Below, in pieces: positions 38,821-48,503 of a DNA stretch of 64,000 bases. How positions within the stretch are numbered: the first letter of the stretch is position 1; each line of letters begins with the position of its first letter. The stretch is from positions 3,534,230-3,598,229 of the forward strand of contig NC_086247.1 of NCBI RefSeq assembly GCF_021018805.1, in the 5' to 3' direction. A model generated the notes under the pieces. That model was not told the DNA's origin. It did no database searches and worked only from the letters and a program-made list of their open reading frames with translations. The position numbers and the translations under genes were made by a program. The stretch is from Prinia subflava (lineage: Eukaryota; Chordata; Aves; Passeriformes; Cisticolidae).

Positions 38821-39173
38821 CCGGACCTCATGGATCTTTGGTTGTCATCCAGGGAGGAGATGATGTTTCTGAAGATCAGGTCATACACCTTGTCTTCCAG
38901 CTCCTCCAGTTCCTCCATCTTTTTACCCAGGCGCTGCACCAAAGCCTCCTCATCCTCTGGGCACAGCTGCGTGTGACGTGCAGTTTACTGGGCTGGCCAA
39001 CAAATTCCCTCTGCCTCTTGACGTCCACTTAACCACTTGGTGGTTCTCGAGGTGGACTCAAGGGACCTGTCCTCACGCAGATGTAGGCCCAGGTCTCTGA
39101 ACAGGTCACTGCAGATGGGTGGTGCTGTCGCAGTGCCACCAGAGACTGCAGTGTCTCTGCTCACCAGGCTAGC
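38484..39173 (-). pseudogene. Central block: coiled-coil-like region with one in-frame stop
   Basis: The frame is open for 230 codons on the minus strand except for one TAA at 38985-38987. Before the stop comes a charged stretch including 'SDLFRDLGLHLREDRSL'. After it comes a Glu/Leu-rich heptad-like stretch ('KKMEELEELEDKVYDLIF', about 38870-38930), then a Pro-rich linker, a Leu/Asp-rich segment 'SLDQLLDDL' and 'DSLSCDALVKELLARQR'. A possible splice acceptor (TGCAG) precedes 39108. The single stop in an otherwise coherent frame suggests recent decay, a short unseen intron, or a sequencing error. Confidence 0.5.
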
Positions 39174-39268
39174 TCAGGCACCGGCCGCAGTTGTTGAGGA
39201 TCAGCCAGCGAGTCACGCAGGCTGGGCTGATTCCTGTGGGCCTTGGCTCCTGAGAGCGTAGTGGCTGG

Positions 39269-39695
39269 TGTAGAGTCACAGACAGGGACGGAGGAAGGAA
39301 GAGAGGAGTCAGCCGAGTAAACCAAACGGGTTTATTGAGGGGCAACTGAAAACCACCTCACCACCTGCAGGGTGCTCAGGCTGAGCCCCAACTGACTCCA
39401 GAGGCTTCTGTTACAACAGGTTTTATCCCCAGGTGGTGAGAGGAGGGGTGAGGTGACCACAACCAATAGGATAAATCTCTGGGGGTGTTACATCAGTGGG
39501 GTAAACCCATCAAGGATAGGCAGGAGTGGTTTACATAGGCAGGAAAGGAAGATTGGCATATAACTGCCACTGGCAGTTCCATAACCAGTTAACCGGGGGC
39601 AGTTAGGAACAAACCAACTACAAAGATGGGGTACAAGGAACAAACCATTACAATAAACTTAATAAGTTTAACAATCATAATTTTGAACCACCACA
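39269..39695 (-). mobile_element. Solo LTR inserted inside the gene-like segment
   Basis: On the minus strand it starts TGTGGTG at 39695 and ends CTCTACA at 39269 (TGT...ACA). It has an inverted CCAAT at about 39463, a TATA-like 'gataaaacc' at about 39422-39430 and an AATAAA signal at 39331-39336. That signal is followed by about 60 bp of U5-like sequence. Length is 427 bp. No convincing target-site duplication is visible, and no internal retroviral sequence adjoins it. It shares orientation with the gene-like segment, so it could act as promoter or terminator for it. Confidence 0.8.
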
Positions 39696-39790
39696 TGCCT
39701 CCAGCCCTAGCTGCACCATGATGAGCTCCTCTGTCTCAGAGTGCCCCAGGTGCTTCCAAGCTGGCGGGGTCCAAGTGCAGCGGGGCTCAC

Positions 39791-40107
39791 CACGTGTGGC
39801 TTGCACGGGTGGCAGGCGAAGGGCCTGCCTTGCTGCTGGCCCACGCCATTTGTGCAGCAGTGGCTGCCCCTGACGGCGCTGGCCGTGGGCATTCACCTCC
39901 TGCTGCCTCGACATCTTCAGGGTGCTTTGCCAGACACTGGCCACGGGCACCCAAAGAAGCTGCTGCCTCCTCAGAAGCTGCTGCCTCCAGAGTAGCTGCT
40001 GTGTCTTGAGAAGCTGCTGCCTCCTGAGAAGCTGCTGCCTCCTCACAGAGCTGCTCTCCTGAGACTGACCACCTCAGGCCCCCACAGTCACTGACAAGGG
40101 CCTGCAT
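39791..40107 (-). pseudogene. N-terminal candidate exon with EEAAAS repeats
   Basis: An ATG at 40105-40107 opens about 105 codons on the minus strand. The frame runs into a GTGAG splice-donor-like sequence (39786-39790), just before an in-frame TGA. The product would start 'MQALVSDCGG', pass through five imperfect six-residue repeats of the 'EEAAAS' type, and continue Ala/Pro/Ser-rich. The ATG lies only a few bases inside direct repeat R2, so any promoter would lie in R2. Whether this block really joins the downstream blocks is inferred from strand, order and GC content. Confidence 0.45.
39955..40044 (-). repeat. 18-bp tandem repeat, five units
   Basis: Five 18-bp units (plus-strand core 'agaagctgctgcctcc') fill exactly 90 bp. 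The middle unit is the most diverged. As 18 is a multiple of three, length change would keep the frame. On the minus strand each unit encodes six residues of the EEAAAS type. Confidence 0.93.
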
Positions 40108-40700
40108 CACAATGGCCTCTGGGCACGATGTCACCGCGGGTCACAAAGGCCTGGTGGGCATGGCCGCCCCTTGTCCCAGAGGCCTGGTGGTTTCCATGCA
40201 GCCGGCCCTGCTCAGAAATTCCTTTTTTAGGCCTTTGCCCCTCGTCTTTGCCTACGCTTGTTCTTCTTCCCATGACCTGCAACTCTGTCTTGTCAAACCC
40301 TGTGTGTTCCTCCCCTAAACATGCCCAAAGAAGCTCTGGGCTGTGCCAAAGTGCTTTTCCCACCCAGCCCATCACATGTCCCAGCCCTTGACCCTGACCA
40401 CAGCTAGAAAGATCATCAGGAAGGCAAAAGCTCCATTGGAACTAAATCTGGTCACTACTGTGAAAGACAATAAAAAGTGTGTTTTTCAAAAAAGATTCAT
40501 AACAAAGGAGGGCCAAGGAAAATGTCCATTCTTTCTTTTGCAAGGCAGTGCTGGGGGACTGGATTTTGGTTAAGAATAAGACAGTGGAATTCTGGTATTT
40601 GGTGTCAGCATTAGTGTGGCCAGCAGGACCAGGGCAGTGATTGTCTCTCTGTGCTGGGCACTGGTGTGGCCATTCCTCTTAGCCTGTGTCCAGCTTTGAG
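40098..40700. repeat. Direct repeat copy R2 (partner at 36437-37045)
   Basis: It matches R1 at about 96% by eye over its first 545 bp, including the unknown segment, the CR1 linker piece (about 40405-40541) and the CR1 reverse transcriptase piece from about 40606. Unlike R1, its left end abuts the candidate first exon of the gene-like segment, not CR1. The shared CR1 junction shows that R1 and R2 descend from one duplicated segment and are not independent insertions. Confidence 0.92.
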
Positions 40701-40877
40701 TTCCTTCACCCTGTGACTACACTTAATCCACATTATCAACTCCTTGAGTTGAATACATTCTTTTTTTGCCACTTTTGTCACAAATATATTGCAGATAAGA
40801 TGTAAAAGTACAATTAATTGATAGGTTTTCCTCTTTAGGGGTCAGAATTAATGTTGATTATATAACATTTAATGTAA

Positions 40878-42016
40878 TCAGTTCATTGTGTGTGATTTAC
40901 AAGTTGGATGGATAGAATTCGTTTTCTCTTCTGACAAGAAAAGCAGGATGAATAGAAACAGTAAACACAATAAATCCAAAACTAACAAAACTACTGTTGG
41001 ATGCAGCATTAAATTCAAAATTCCAGTTGCAAAATAGTTTCCCACCAGCAATGCTCTCTGTTCTTTCTTCACTTTTTCCAGGACATGGGGTATCTTCTCT
41101 GCATGACAATGGGTGGTAATCCAGGTTCTTTGTCTGTTGTGCTGATTCATTTTAGCTGTGAACTCAGAACAGTTTTCTTGCCAATGCCAGATTCACTCCA
41201 GTGACAGGCAATGAAACTTTACACAGGGTATAGTTGGGTTGTACCAAGTGGTGGGTTGTGAAGAAGCTGAATAGTTAAAGCTACATCCCATAACTTTGGC
41301 AAAACTACATATATAGCTATTAGAGTGATCACATGTCTCTATGGTGGTGTTTTCTGTAAATATAGAATCACACAGAGTTCTCATACAACCATTTCCAATA
41401 CAGGCAAGTACAGTCTCAGGGGTTTCAACACAATGTTGACATTTTGTTAAGCTTGAAGGCAAATATCTTGGTCCTTCATTGTATTATTTTCACTAATAAA
41501 TCCTTGCTGTTCCTGTCCAGTCAGGCATCAATGTCCATAGGTGGCCATTTGCTCACATTTTGGGGTCATACTTGTATGTTCTAACAGACAGAGGACAGGT
41601 CCATTGTGATTTACCCAGCACAGTATTTGGGTATAAGCCTATACGTAAGCACTGAGTATGGTTAAAAGAAAAGCTGTGGCTTTACCATCAATGGGGTAAT
41701 AAGTGTCATTAACTAGATGTCACCAAGATTGGAAACCCTTTCAAAGTGAGTGTCATAATCCCAAATTACCTTTTGTTTATCAGTGGTCAAGGGGCCCTCA
41801 CTGCCTTCCCTTTTTATTGTTCTTACAGCAGACTGCAACCACTGAGGAAGATATGTGGTGCATGGTGTAGAATTTAACTGTAGCTGCCATATCAATTAGC
41901 ATAAATAAAGTGAGCGTCTTCACCCTGTGGGTCAAGCTGTGTCGATGTGTATGTTGGGTTCTCCTTTGAGAAGGAGGAACAACCCTCCAATGGCTAACCT
42001 GATCTAAAGAGGACAT
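40878..42016 (-). pseudogene. Endogenous retrovirus remnant, envelope-like, broken
   Basis: Minus-strand open pieces lie at 41798-42016, 41713-41895, 41193-41462 and 40878-41150 in different frames, so the coding sequence is disrupted by stops and shifts. The 41193-41462 piece is Cys-rich and has potential N-glycosylation sites (NTT, NYS). The last piece ends in a hydrophobic span of about 23 residues (around 'VVLLVLDLLCLLFLFILLF') and a short charged tail, as in a retroviral transmembrane subunit. I see no intact furin site or immunosuppressive-domain signature. The assignment is from composition and order only, and it could be a different membrane protein remnant. Confidence 0.4.
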
Positions 42017-42033
42017 GTGCTGATATTCCTGAT

Positions 42034-42460
42034 ATCACAGAATCACAGAATCGCAGAATCATTAGGGTTGGAAAAGACCTCCAGGATCATCAAGTCCAAC
42101 CTTTGATGCATCACCACCTTGTTAATTAAACCAGAACACTGAGTGCCATGCACGGAGTTATCTTGAACACCTTCTACCACCTCTTTGGGCAGCCCATTCC
42201 AATCCTTAACCAACTTTTCAGTGAAGAAATTCTTTTGGATATCCAGGCCACACTTTCCTGGTGGAGCTTGAGACCATTTCCACTTGTTTTGTTGCCTGGG
42301 AGAAGCATCCAACCCCCACCTTGCTACAACCATCCTGTCGGGCAGTATAAGTTTCCCCTGAGCCTTCTTTTCTCAAGACTGAACACCCACAGATCCCCAG
42401 CTGATCCTCATATGTTTTACTCTCCCCAGCCCTTCACCAGCTTTGGTGCCCTGTCACTCC
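42034..42460 (-). mobile_element. CR1 LINE fragment, 3' end, long copy
   Basis: Starts with three 'cacagaatc'-like terminal units, then 'attagggttggaaaagacct', 'gatcatcaagtccaacc', 'ttgggcagcccattccaatc' and 'tgagccttcttttctcaag'. The minus-strand translation has 'LDIQKNFFTEKLVKDWNGLP', the CR1 ORF2 C-terminus. This is the older 'aggtcttttccaacc' subfamily. It sits between retroviral fragments. Confidence 0.94.
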
Positions 42461-42821
42461 TAGAAAGGCAAAACCAACACAAGTCTCATTGGAGTTTTAC
42501 AGGCACGTCAACCCTTAGTAGTTCAACTTGCCTAACTGCTCATATTAAAGATAGAAGCCCCTTTCCCCCTTGGAATGTCTCTGTTCTGTCTCTTTGAATT
42601 CAGTCAAGTTAAACATTAAAGGCCTTACTGCCATCTGGCAGGCATGTGTTTCATGTGGTCAAAACATCCAACCTCAAAATACTTTTGTTGTGTTTCATAA
42701 TCACAAAGTGAGTAGATGAATGTGCTTCTTACCTGGGTGCTATAAATGAATTTTCATGGTTTGGTGAATTACACTTGCTCCATTTTCTCTGGTGGCTTTA
42801 ACTCTCCACAACCCAGGTCAC

Positions 42822-43547
42822 TGTCTTGAGTTATGTAACCAAAAGAATGTGTATTCTATTTCATCTGTTGAAACCAGTTGGGGAGACTTTTTTTTGTTTT
42901 ATCTCTTGTAACTCCAAGGGGGAGGGGGGTGGATGCCTTCTGTTAATGGGCCAGCTGTTAAAACCTGGGGAGCAATGTTCCTTATCTCTTCCACGACCCA
43001 TCCTCCCTCCAGGGGGATATCTGCTGTTAATGAGACATTAAGGCTCACCACATGACTAATAAAATTAAGTCATTCCGTTGTGAGATACTCCACCCAGTGG
43101 GAGGAGCCAAGCATTCCTACCTGCATAAAACCTGAGATTGAGAACAGCAGAACATCTTCTTTTCCACTGGATTCTCAGAGGAAGACTGGACTCATCTCAC
43201 TGCCACTTCAGGATCATCTCTACTCCAGCAGAACCACATCTGTCACTCTAGTAGGACTTATTTGGACTACTTCCAACACCCTGGCCAACAGGGTGTCAGG
43301 TTGTATTCCTGACTCTGTCAGAGTTTTCTAGGACTTTTGTTTGTTTGCTTTCTTGTTGTTTTTTTTATTACTTCATTTGCATTTTTAATATTCTTAGTAA
43401 AGAACTGTTGCTCCTATTCCCATATTTATGCCAGAAAGTTCCTCATTTCAAATTTGTAATAATTTGGAGGGAGGGGATTTTACATTCTCCATTCCAAGGG
43501 AAACTTCAGTTTTCCCTGACAGATACTGGTCTTCCCAAACCAAGACA
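42822..43547 (+). mobile_element. LTR with perfect 7-bp terminal inverted repeats
   Basis: Starts TGTCTTG (42822-42828) and ends CAAGACA (43541-43547), perfect inverted termini. A TATA-like 'gcataaaacc' lies at about 43122, and an AGTAAA poly(A) signal variant lies in 'ttagtaaagaactg' at about 43395. Phrases such as 'ggggatatctgctgttaatg' and 'agaactgttgctcctattcc' are ones I associate with a common bird ERVL-type LTR. Length is 726 bp. Flanks are GTCAC on the left and GGAAC on the right, so there is no clear target-site duplication. The adjoining gag-like sequence on its right runs on the opposite strand, so this LTR does not belong to that provirus. Confidence 0.82.
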
Positions 43548-43559
43548 GGAACATGTCCT

Positions 43560-44203
43560 GCTTCTTGGCATCCTAGAGTGTTAGTGCTGAAATTTGTGCT
43601 CCCAATCGTATTAGAAATTTCAGTTGATATTGTCAAGGACCAACTGGAATCAGATTCATTCTACTTTATTGATGGGTATAGTCTCATATTCAGAGGAGTC
43701 TGAGGGAAACAACTGGTCATCATTTCCCTCATCACAATCATCAGGATCACCCCAAATACCACCATCCCAATCTTCTAGGGACACCATTAGTTTCCTAATT
43801 TCCATGGGGGGTCAGGGGAATGTGGGGTCCACATGGGCATCATCTAGATCTTTTCTTCCAACTTTTGTGTTTTCTCCTTTTCTTCCCGCAATTAGTTCTG
43901 TAATTATTCAATTTGCATGTACAGTAGTAACTCAGCTGCCCTCCTGCCTTCTATTCCCTCTCTCAGATCTTGTCTCTCTGTATTAGGCTTTTTTCTGTCC
44001 TCGCAGGTGGCTTCCAGGCAGCTGCCTAACATCTTACAAATAATTCCTTTTTCTCTACCATGTGCATTATTACCTCTTGCTAATTTAAATTGCTTTGCAG
44101 TGACACTCCAGTCATGCCAGTGGTGGTGAGCCCATTCTTCTGAGAATTTGGGACTCAGATTTATTCCATGCTGCCATAAGCAAACAGAGATACTACTCAC
44201 CAT
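43560..44203 (-). pseudogene. Endogenous retrovirus gag-like remnant, broken
   Basis: The minus strand holds a 99-codon open frame (43904-44203) with a gag-matrix-like composition. It includes 'GIICKMLGSCLEA' and 'RQDLREGIEGRRAAELLLYM', and stops at a TAA near 43904. Beyond the stop, in shifted frames, lie a Glu/Lys-rich stretch and an acidic stretch ('DGGIWGDPDDCDEG', about 43690-43790), as in the post-matrix part of bird ERV gag proteins. There is no major homology region or zinc knuckle, so the capsid and nucleocapsid parts are missing. It lies directly after a possible primer binding site (44199-44220). The assignment is by resemblance. Confidence 0.55.
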
Positions 44204-44220
44204 CCTGACAACTACACCAA
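44199..44220 (-). other. Possible retroviral primer binding site, tRNA-Leu type
   Basis: The minus strand reads 'TTGGTGTAGTTGTCAGGATG' just before the gag-like frame. A tRNA-Leu primer site would read about 'TGGTGTCAGGAGTGGG'. The match needs a small insertion after TGGTGT. ERVL elements are named for tRNA-Leu priming. No clear LTR was found on the far side (above 44221), so support is modest. Confidence 0.35.
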
Positions 44221-47200
44221 TATATTGTGAATGGGTGATTTAGATCGCTTAAAGAATCACTGTCAAAGCTATTAGCAAAAGGTGGTTTTTAATAAAAGGT
44301 TGCAAAAATGTGACTTAACAAAGTTTGAGGTCAAAAGTCACTCTGTTACTCATTTGCACAGTCATTTGAACATTGATTCTAAACTGCCAAGGCATGAGTC
44401 AAGGTGTCCAAACTACAAGGTTATGCATCAGTGAATTACCAAAGATCTGCCACTGGTAAAAAAAGTCTCTCTGACTTCAGAATCATTGCAGCTCAAGGGG
44501 AGATTGCAGCAGAGCGAGGCAGCTCAGCTCTGAGTGATGCCAGTCACCCCCTCCTGGCACAAGGCACTCTGCCTGCAAGGGTAATCAGAACACACCATTA
44601 TCTCAAAGGCAGCAATGAATATATTAGAGATGAGGCACAAAGATGGTAAAACTGCTGAATGCTCTTTTTGACAACCTATGAGCTGTCCAGTTGCTCAGCT
44701 GTAGAATTGCCGCAGCGTTTAGGGCAAGAGACACTCATTGCTTATTAGTTTCTCTTTCCCGCTCTTTTTAGAAAGAGAAGGGTTCCCATTTCCTAAGGCA
44801 AACTGTTAAATATCTCTGTGTCTATGCCCTATTTTTATGACATAACAAAATTCTGGAGACAGCTGTGTTAGTTTATATGCCTGTACAAGTAAAACTTCTC
44901 AAAATAGGAAACCCATTTATTTTCAAACCCACTGCACAAAGGGGAATGCCACCTCCCCGAGCAACTTTTCTGCATGTTGGTGATCATAAACCCAAGGAGC
45001 TCGTTCTCATCTCAGTTAAATTGGCATCAACCTGCTCATTTTCTATCATTGCCCAATTAACTTCCAGTTTCCAGGTGCAATATTGATACCTTTTGCACTT
45101 GAGGAAAGAGATGACAAGACTTAGTTTCATTTCTCTTTTGGAAAAAGAACTTTTCTCATGACCTACAACCCTTTTCCCTGCCAGAAGCTTTTGCTTTAAA
45201 AATTTTCTTATTTGTACAAAGATCTAGATATTAATTTCTATCTGAAAGTCAACAAAATTTGAAATGGAAATGAGATACTTATTTTAACAGAGAATAAGTA
45301 ATTATTGGAACCAATTATGATGGGATGAAGGGAAAATCTCCACTGTTTGAGCTCCTTAATCAAAGCCGGATATTCTTCTAAAGAGATTTGTGCTAGATCA
45401 TTAAGCAGCAGTCTGAATGAGATTATGAAATCATATGGAATGTCCATCTTTCTCCACACTCCAAGTCATTGAATCTGTTTATTCTTTTGGTGGATCTAAC
45501 ATTCAAAGCACTAATCCATCACACCATCCAAGCTTATCAAAGAAGTGAACCCTTACAAGTGTTAGCTTAAAACAAAATTTGTTATATAGTTTCAGTGCCA
45601 ATCTGAAGGCTTTTAACAAGACTTCTACATACAGGTGTGGTTTTTCACTTAAGGAAAAATTCAGAAATCAGCAGGATATAGCCAAGCTTCAGCACAGAAA
45701 GGGATAAATGCTGCCAGTATAACATTATCCCTCCATTCTTCTGTCAGTCTTTTCCCATTCTGATTTTCTCACTGTCAAAAGACCAGATGCTTCATTGCAG
45801 CATCTCAGGAAGAAATGGCCTAAGAATCTGTTTGCTGAACAAACAAAGGGGGAAGTCTCTCTTCAACCAAAGAAATCTTTTGAGGGATTTTTCTAAACCA
45901 TCCTTAGAAGTTGGGGTAAAACTGCTGTTGACATTCAAGGAACTCCTTTCCGTTTTTCTTCCTGCCCAGATACATTTACCCAAGATACAATTTTCAGGGA
46001 AATTGAATCAATCTTCACCTCCTAGGATCACACAGGAGCTTACAGCCCAGCACTCCAGGATCTGAGGCAATGTAAGGATCTGAGGCAATGTAAATTTCAT
46101 TGATCTTTCCTGTTTTCTTCTGAGAATGTCACCCTTCCCTAGAGTTTGGGGTTTTGGGTTTTTTTCATTAAAAGTATTAAATTTGTGAGAAGATGGCAGC
46201 AAAAGTTTGGAAGTGGAAGGATCTAGCCTGAGTACTCTTACCTCCTTTCAGACCCAGCTTTCCATTCTGTGGCTGGACCATCTGCTGGACACAGTGATTT
46301 CGTGGACCACTGCTGACCTGTTCAGCAAAGGTCTAAGAAGGCCAAATCAATACCATGGGAGACTTAAATTTTCCAAAAAGTGGACCAGTTGCAGTTCAAA
46401 ATGAAACCTCCGTGTTTCTTCCCCAAAGGAGGATAGAAACCTGGTTTTCTGGCAGACATTGCCCAGCTATCAGCACTGGAGACTCCAGAGGCTGTGAGTT
46501 ACTGGCAGGTAGAGTCCATCCAGGATGCTGCTGGCACAGTGCTTGCTAGCAGGCAAACCCCAATCAGAGCAGGCTTGTGAGCAGTTCGTTGAAGGGGAAG
46601 AAAAAAATGCACTAAAACCTTCCTCAGGATGTTGCAAATTACACAGATCTGCAATTTTGGTAGCAGGTGTGTTTTTCTCAGTATTTTCCCCACCACTTCT
46701 CCTCATAAGTTCAATATTTCCTGCTGTATTTCTTGGTTCCCAGAGACTCACTGCTGCCTGTCAGGCAGAGAGATATTTCAAGCTATATCCTGCCCTGCTG
46801 CAGGAAAAATCCTCATGCTGGTTTTGGCTAACTCAAATTTCCTTTGAGGAGTGTATTCCCAGGTGTTCAGTTTAGTCACTACGCAATTTTCTGATGTTTT
46901 ACAAATAGCAGAAATTATCTTTTAATAGAGAATGAATAAGGAGAAAGCTACTCCTGACTGCCTGAGAATTGCAGCCTTTAGCTAACAGTTAAAAATTTAG
47001 AGATGCTGCTTTGAAGGAAGGACTTGGAACGGGGCCTATCTTCCCTCTGCAAAGCAAAGACCCATTGCAGCATAGGAGCAACACTCAATAAATGTGCTAA
47101 TTAATCAACTTTCCTTAGAAAGATATCAGAGAGAATAGTTCCCAGACCATTCAGCTGGACAAATGTTTCTGAGTCACAAGAATCAGACGTGATTGAGTGG

Positions 47201-47659
47201 ATTAAAGGAGCAAAAGGGCATAGGCACACACGGTTCCTGCAAATTTACCCTTCCTGTTTCAAAACGCTGCCCTAAAATACCACTCTGGGGCAGATTTGTT
47301 TGAAGGGGAGAGATTTAGGGTAGTACTTTCCCACAGCACATCCCCATTTCACTCCAAAGTGGCTCCAGTTCTGAGCAGCAATAAAAAGTAAATTACATTT
47401 ATTAAATCCCTTGATCCCACCTTTAAGGACTGCCAGTAACAGTGTTTTCATAAAAGGAAATGTCTCTCTCAGGCTCCAAATCTTTCCATTTCTGCTGGAA
47501 TATAAAGTGGGGAACAATTTCTTCAGAAAAGATTTCTGCCAATGCCTGACATCCATGTTAGGCATGGTTAATGTTTAATAAAATGTTGAACACACCATGC
47601 TGTATTTTATATTCTTCAAAGACTAGATACTAGATGAATATAATGTGAATGAGATTTCA
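44221..47659. other. Single-copy AT-rich DNA, no gene seen
   Basis: The part just above 44221 should hold a 5' LTR if the gag-like remnant is a minus-strand provirus, but I could not define one. A perfect 18-bp tandem duplication lies at 46058-46093. Frames up to 116 codons (46525-46875, +) have no recognisable domain. Confidence 0.4.
46058..46093 (+). repeat. Perfect 18-bp tandem duplication
   Basis: 'ggatctgaggcaatgtaa' occurs twice in tandem without mismatch. A minor recent duplication. Confidence 0.95.
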
Positions 47660-47765
47660 GTTTCATGGAACAGTTTGGGTCGGAAGGGAACTTGAAGTTC
47701 AACTTGTTCCATGGACACCTTCCACTACACCAACTTGCTCAGGGCCTAATTACCAGCCTGGCCTA
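47660..47765 (-). mobile_element. Short CR1 LINE fragment with internal duplication
   Basis: 'catggaacagtttgggtcgg', 'aagggaacttgaagttcaac' and 'tggacaccttccactacacc' give a reverse-complement CR1 3' end with a deletion. At its end the 17-bp unit 'gcctaattaccagcctg' is doubled (47744-47774). Confidence 0.82.
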
Positions 47766-47774
47766 ATTACCAGC

Positions 47775-48503
47775 AGTTCATTGCAATTGCTCCACAGACT
47801 CCAAGCTTCCAAGTCTTTTTGTGTTTTGGGGAGATTTTTAGATGGATTCCCATCCATTTAGATGGATTCTCATGATGTTGGAGCAGATAAAGTTCATCTT
47901 GGAAGCAGGAGGGGTCGGGAGGCCAGACACACAACACAAACACTGCACACTGACTTCAGGACCCCTTGGCCATTTGTTTATAATCTTGAAAGGTCTCCAG
48001 AACCTGGAGATGACTATTGAGATGAGTCTCTGTAGAGGCCAAGATCAGAGGTCCTGGTGTTCTACCCCAGGGTGTGGCAAGCACAGGAGAGGAGTATAAT
48101 GACAGATCATTAGAGAAAATAGCTCTTCTCTGATATACCCTACCATCACCTGGTTTGATGACTTCACTGATTTTAGGAACTTTCCTATTTGAGGATAGGA
48201 CCCAAGGTATTTCTGTCATGCTCCAAATGTATAATAACAGAAAATCCAAGAGATCCCTGCTCTTGCTGGATGAGTGCTGTGAATACAGCAATCCTATGGG
48301 AAGCAGTGGATAAAAGTGAGAGTATGAGACACAGGAAAGCTGTTCTGTTCCTCTTTGTTTTCTGCTCTGGCCAAAGGCATCATCAGTTTATCATTTATGG
48401 CAACCAGATCTACTTTATGAATAGTCAGAAAATAAGCCTCAGGCAGATTATGAGTTTGTTTCCTGAATTTCAGGTTGGTTTTCCCAAGATATATTGGTTA
48501 GAG
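47775..48503. other. Single-copy DNA, no gene seen
   Basis: A phrase 'ccatttagatggattc' partly repeats 'agatggattcccatcc' near 47838-47870. No gene recognised. Confidence 0.4.

Larger units (their letters stand above)
37880..40107 (-). pseudogene. Gene-like segment of unrecognised family, probably decayed
   Basis: Three coding-like blocks on the minus strand lie in order between two direct repeats: an Ala/Glu-rich N-terminal block (39791-40107), a coiled-coil-like block (38484-39173) and a basic C-terminal block (37880-38434). The local GC content is clearly higher than in the flanks. Breaks: an in-frame TAA at 38985-38987, at least two frame changes near 38575 and 38440, and an LTR inserted between the first and second blocks. 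Candidate splice sites exist (donor at 39790/39791, acceptor before 39108), and an 86-base candidate exon lies at 39165-39250. The breaks could partly be introns, but the in-frame stop and frame changes favour a pseudogene. I do not recognise the family and propose no function. Confidence 0.55.

Noticed and set aside
44221..44660. 5' LTR for the minus-strand gag-like remnant
   Set aside because: I looked for terminal TG...CA, TATA and poly(A) signals in order and could not define them, so none is annotated.
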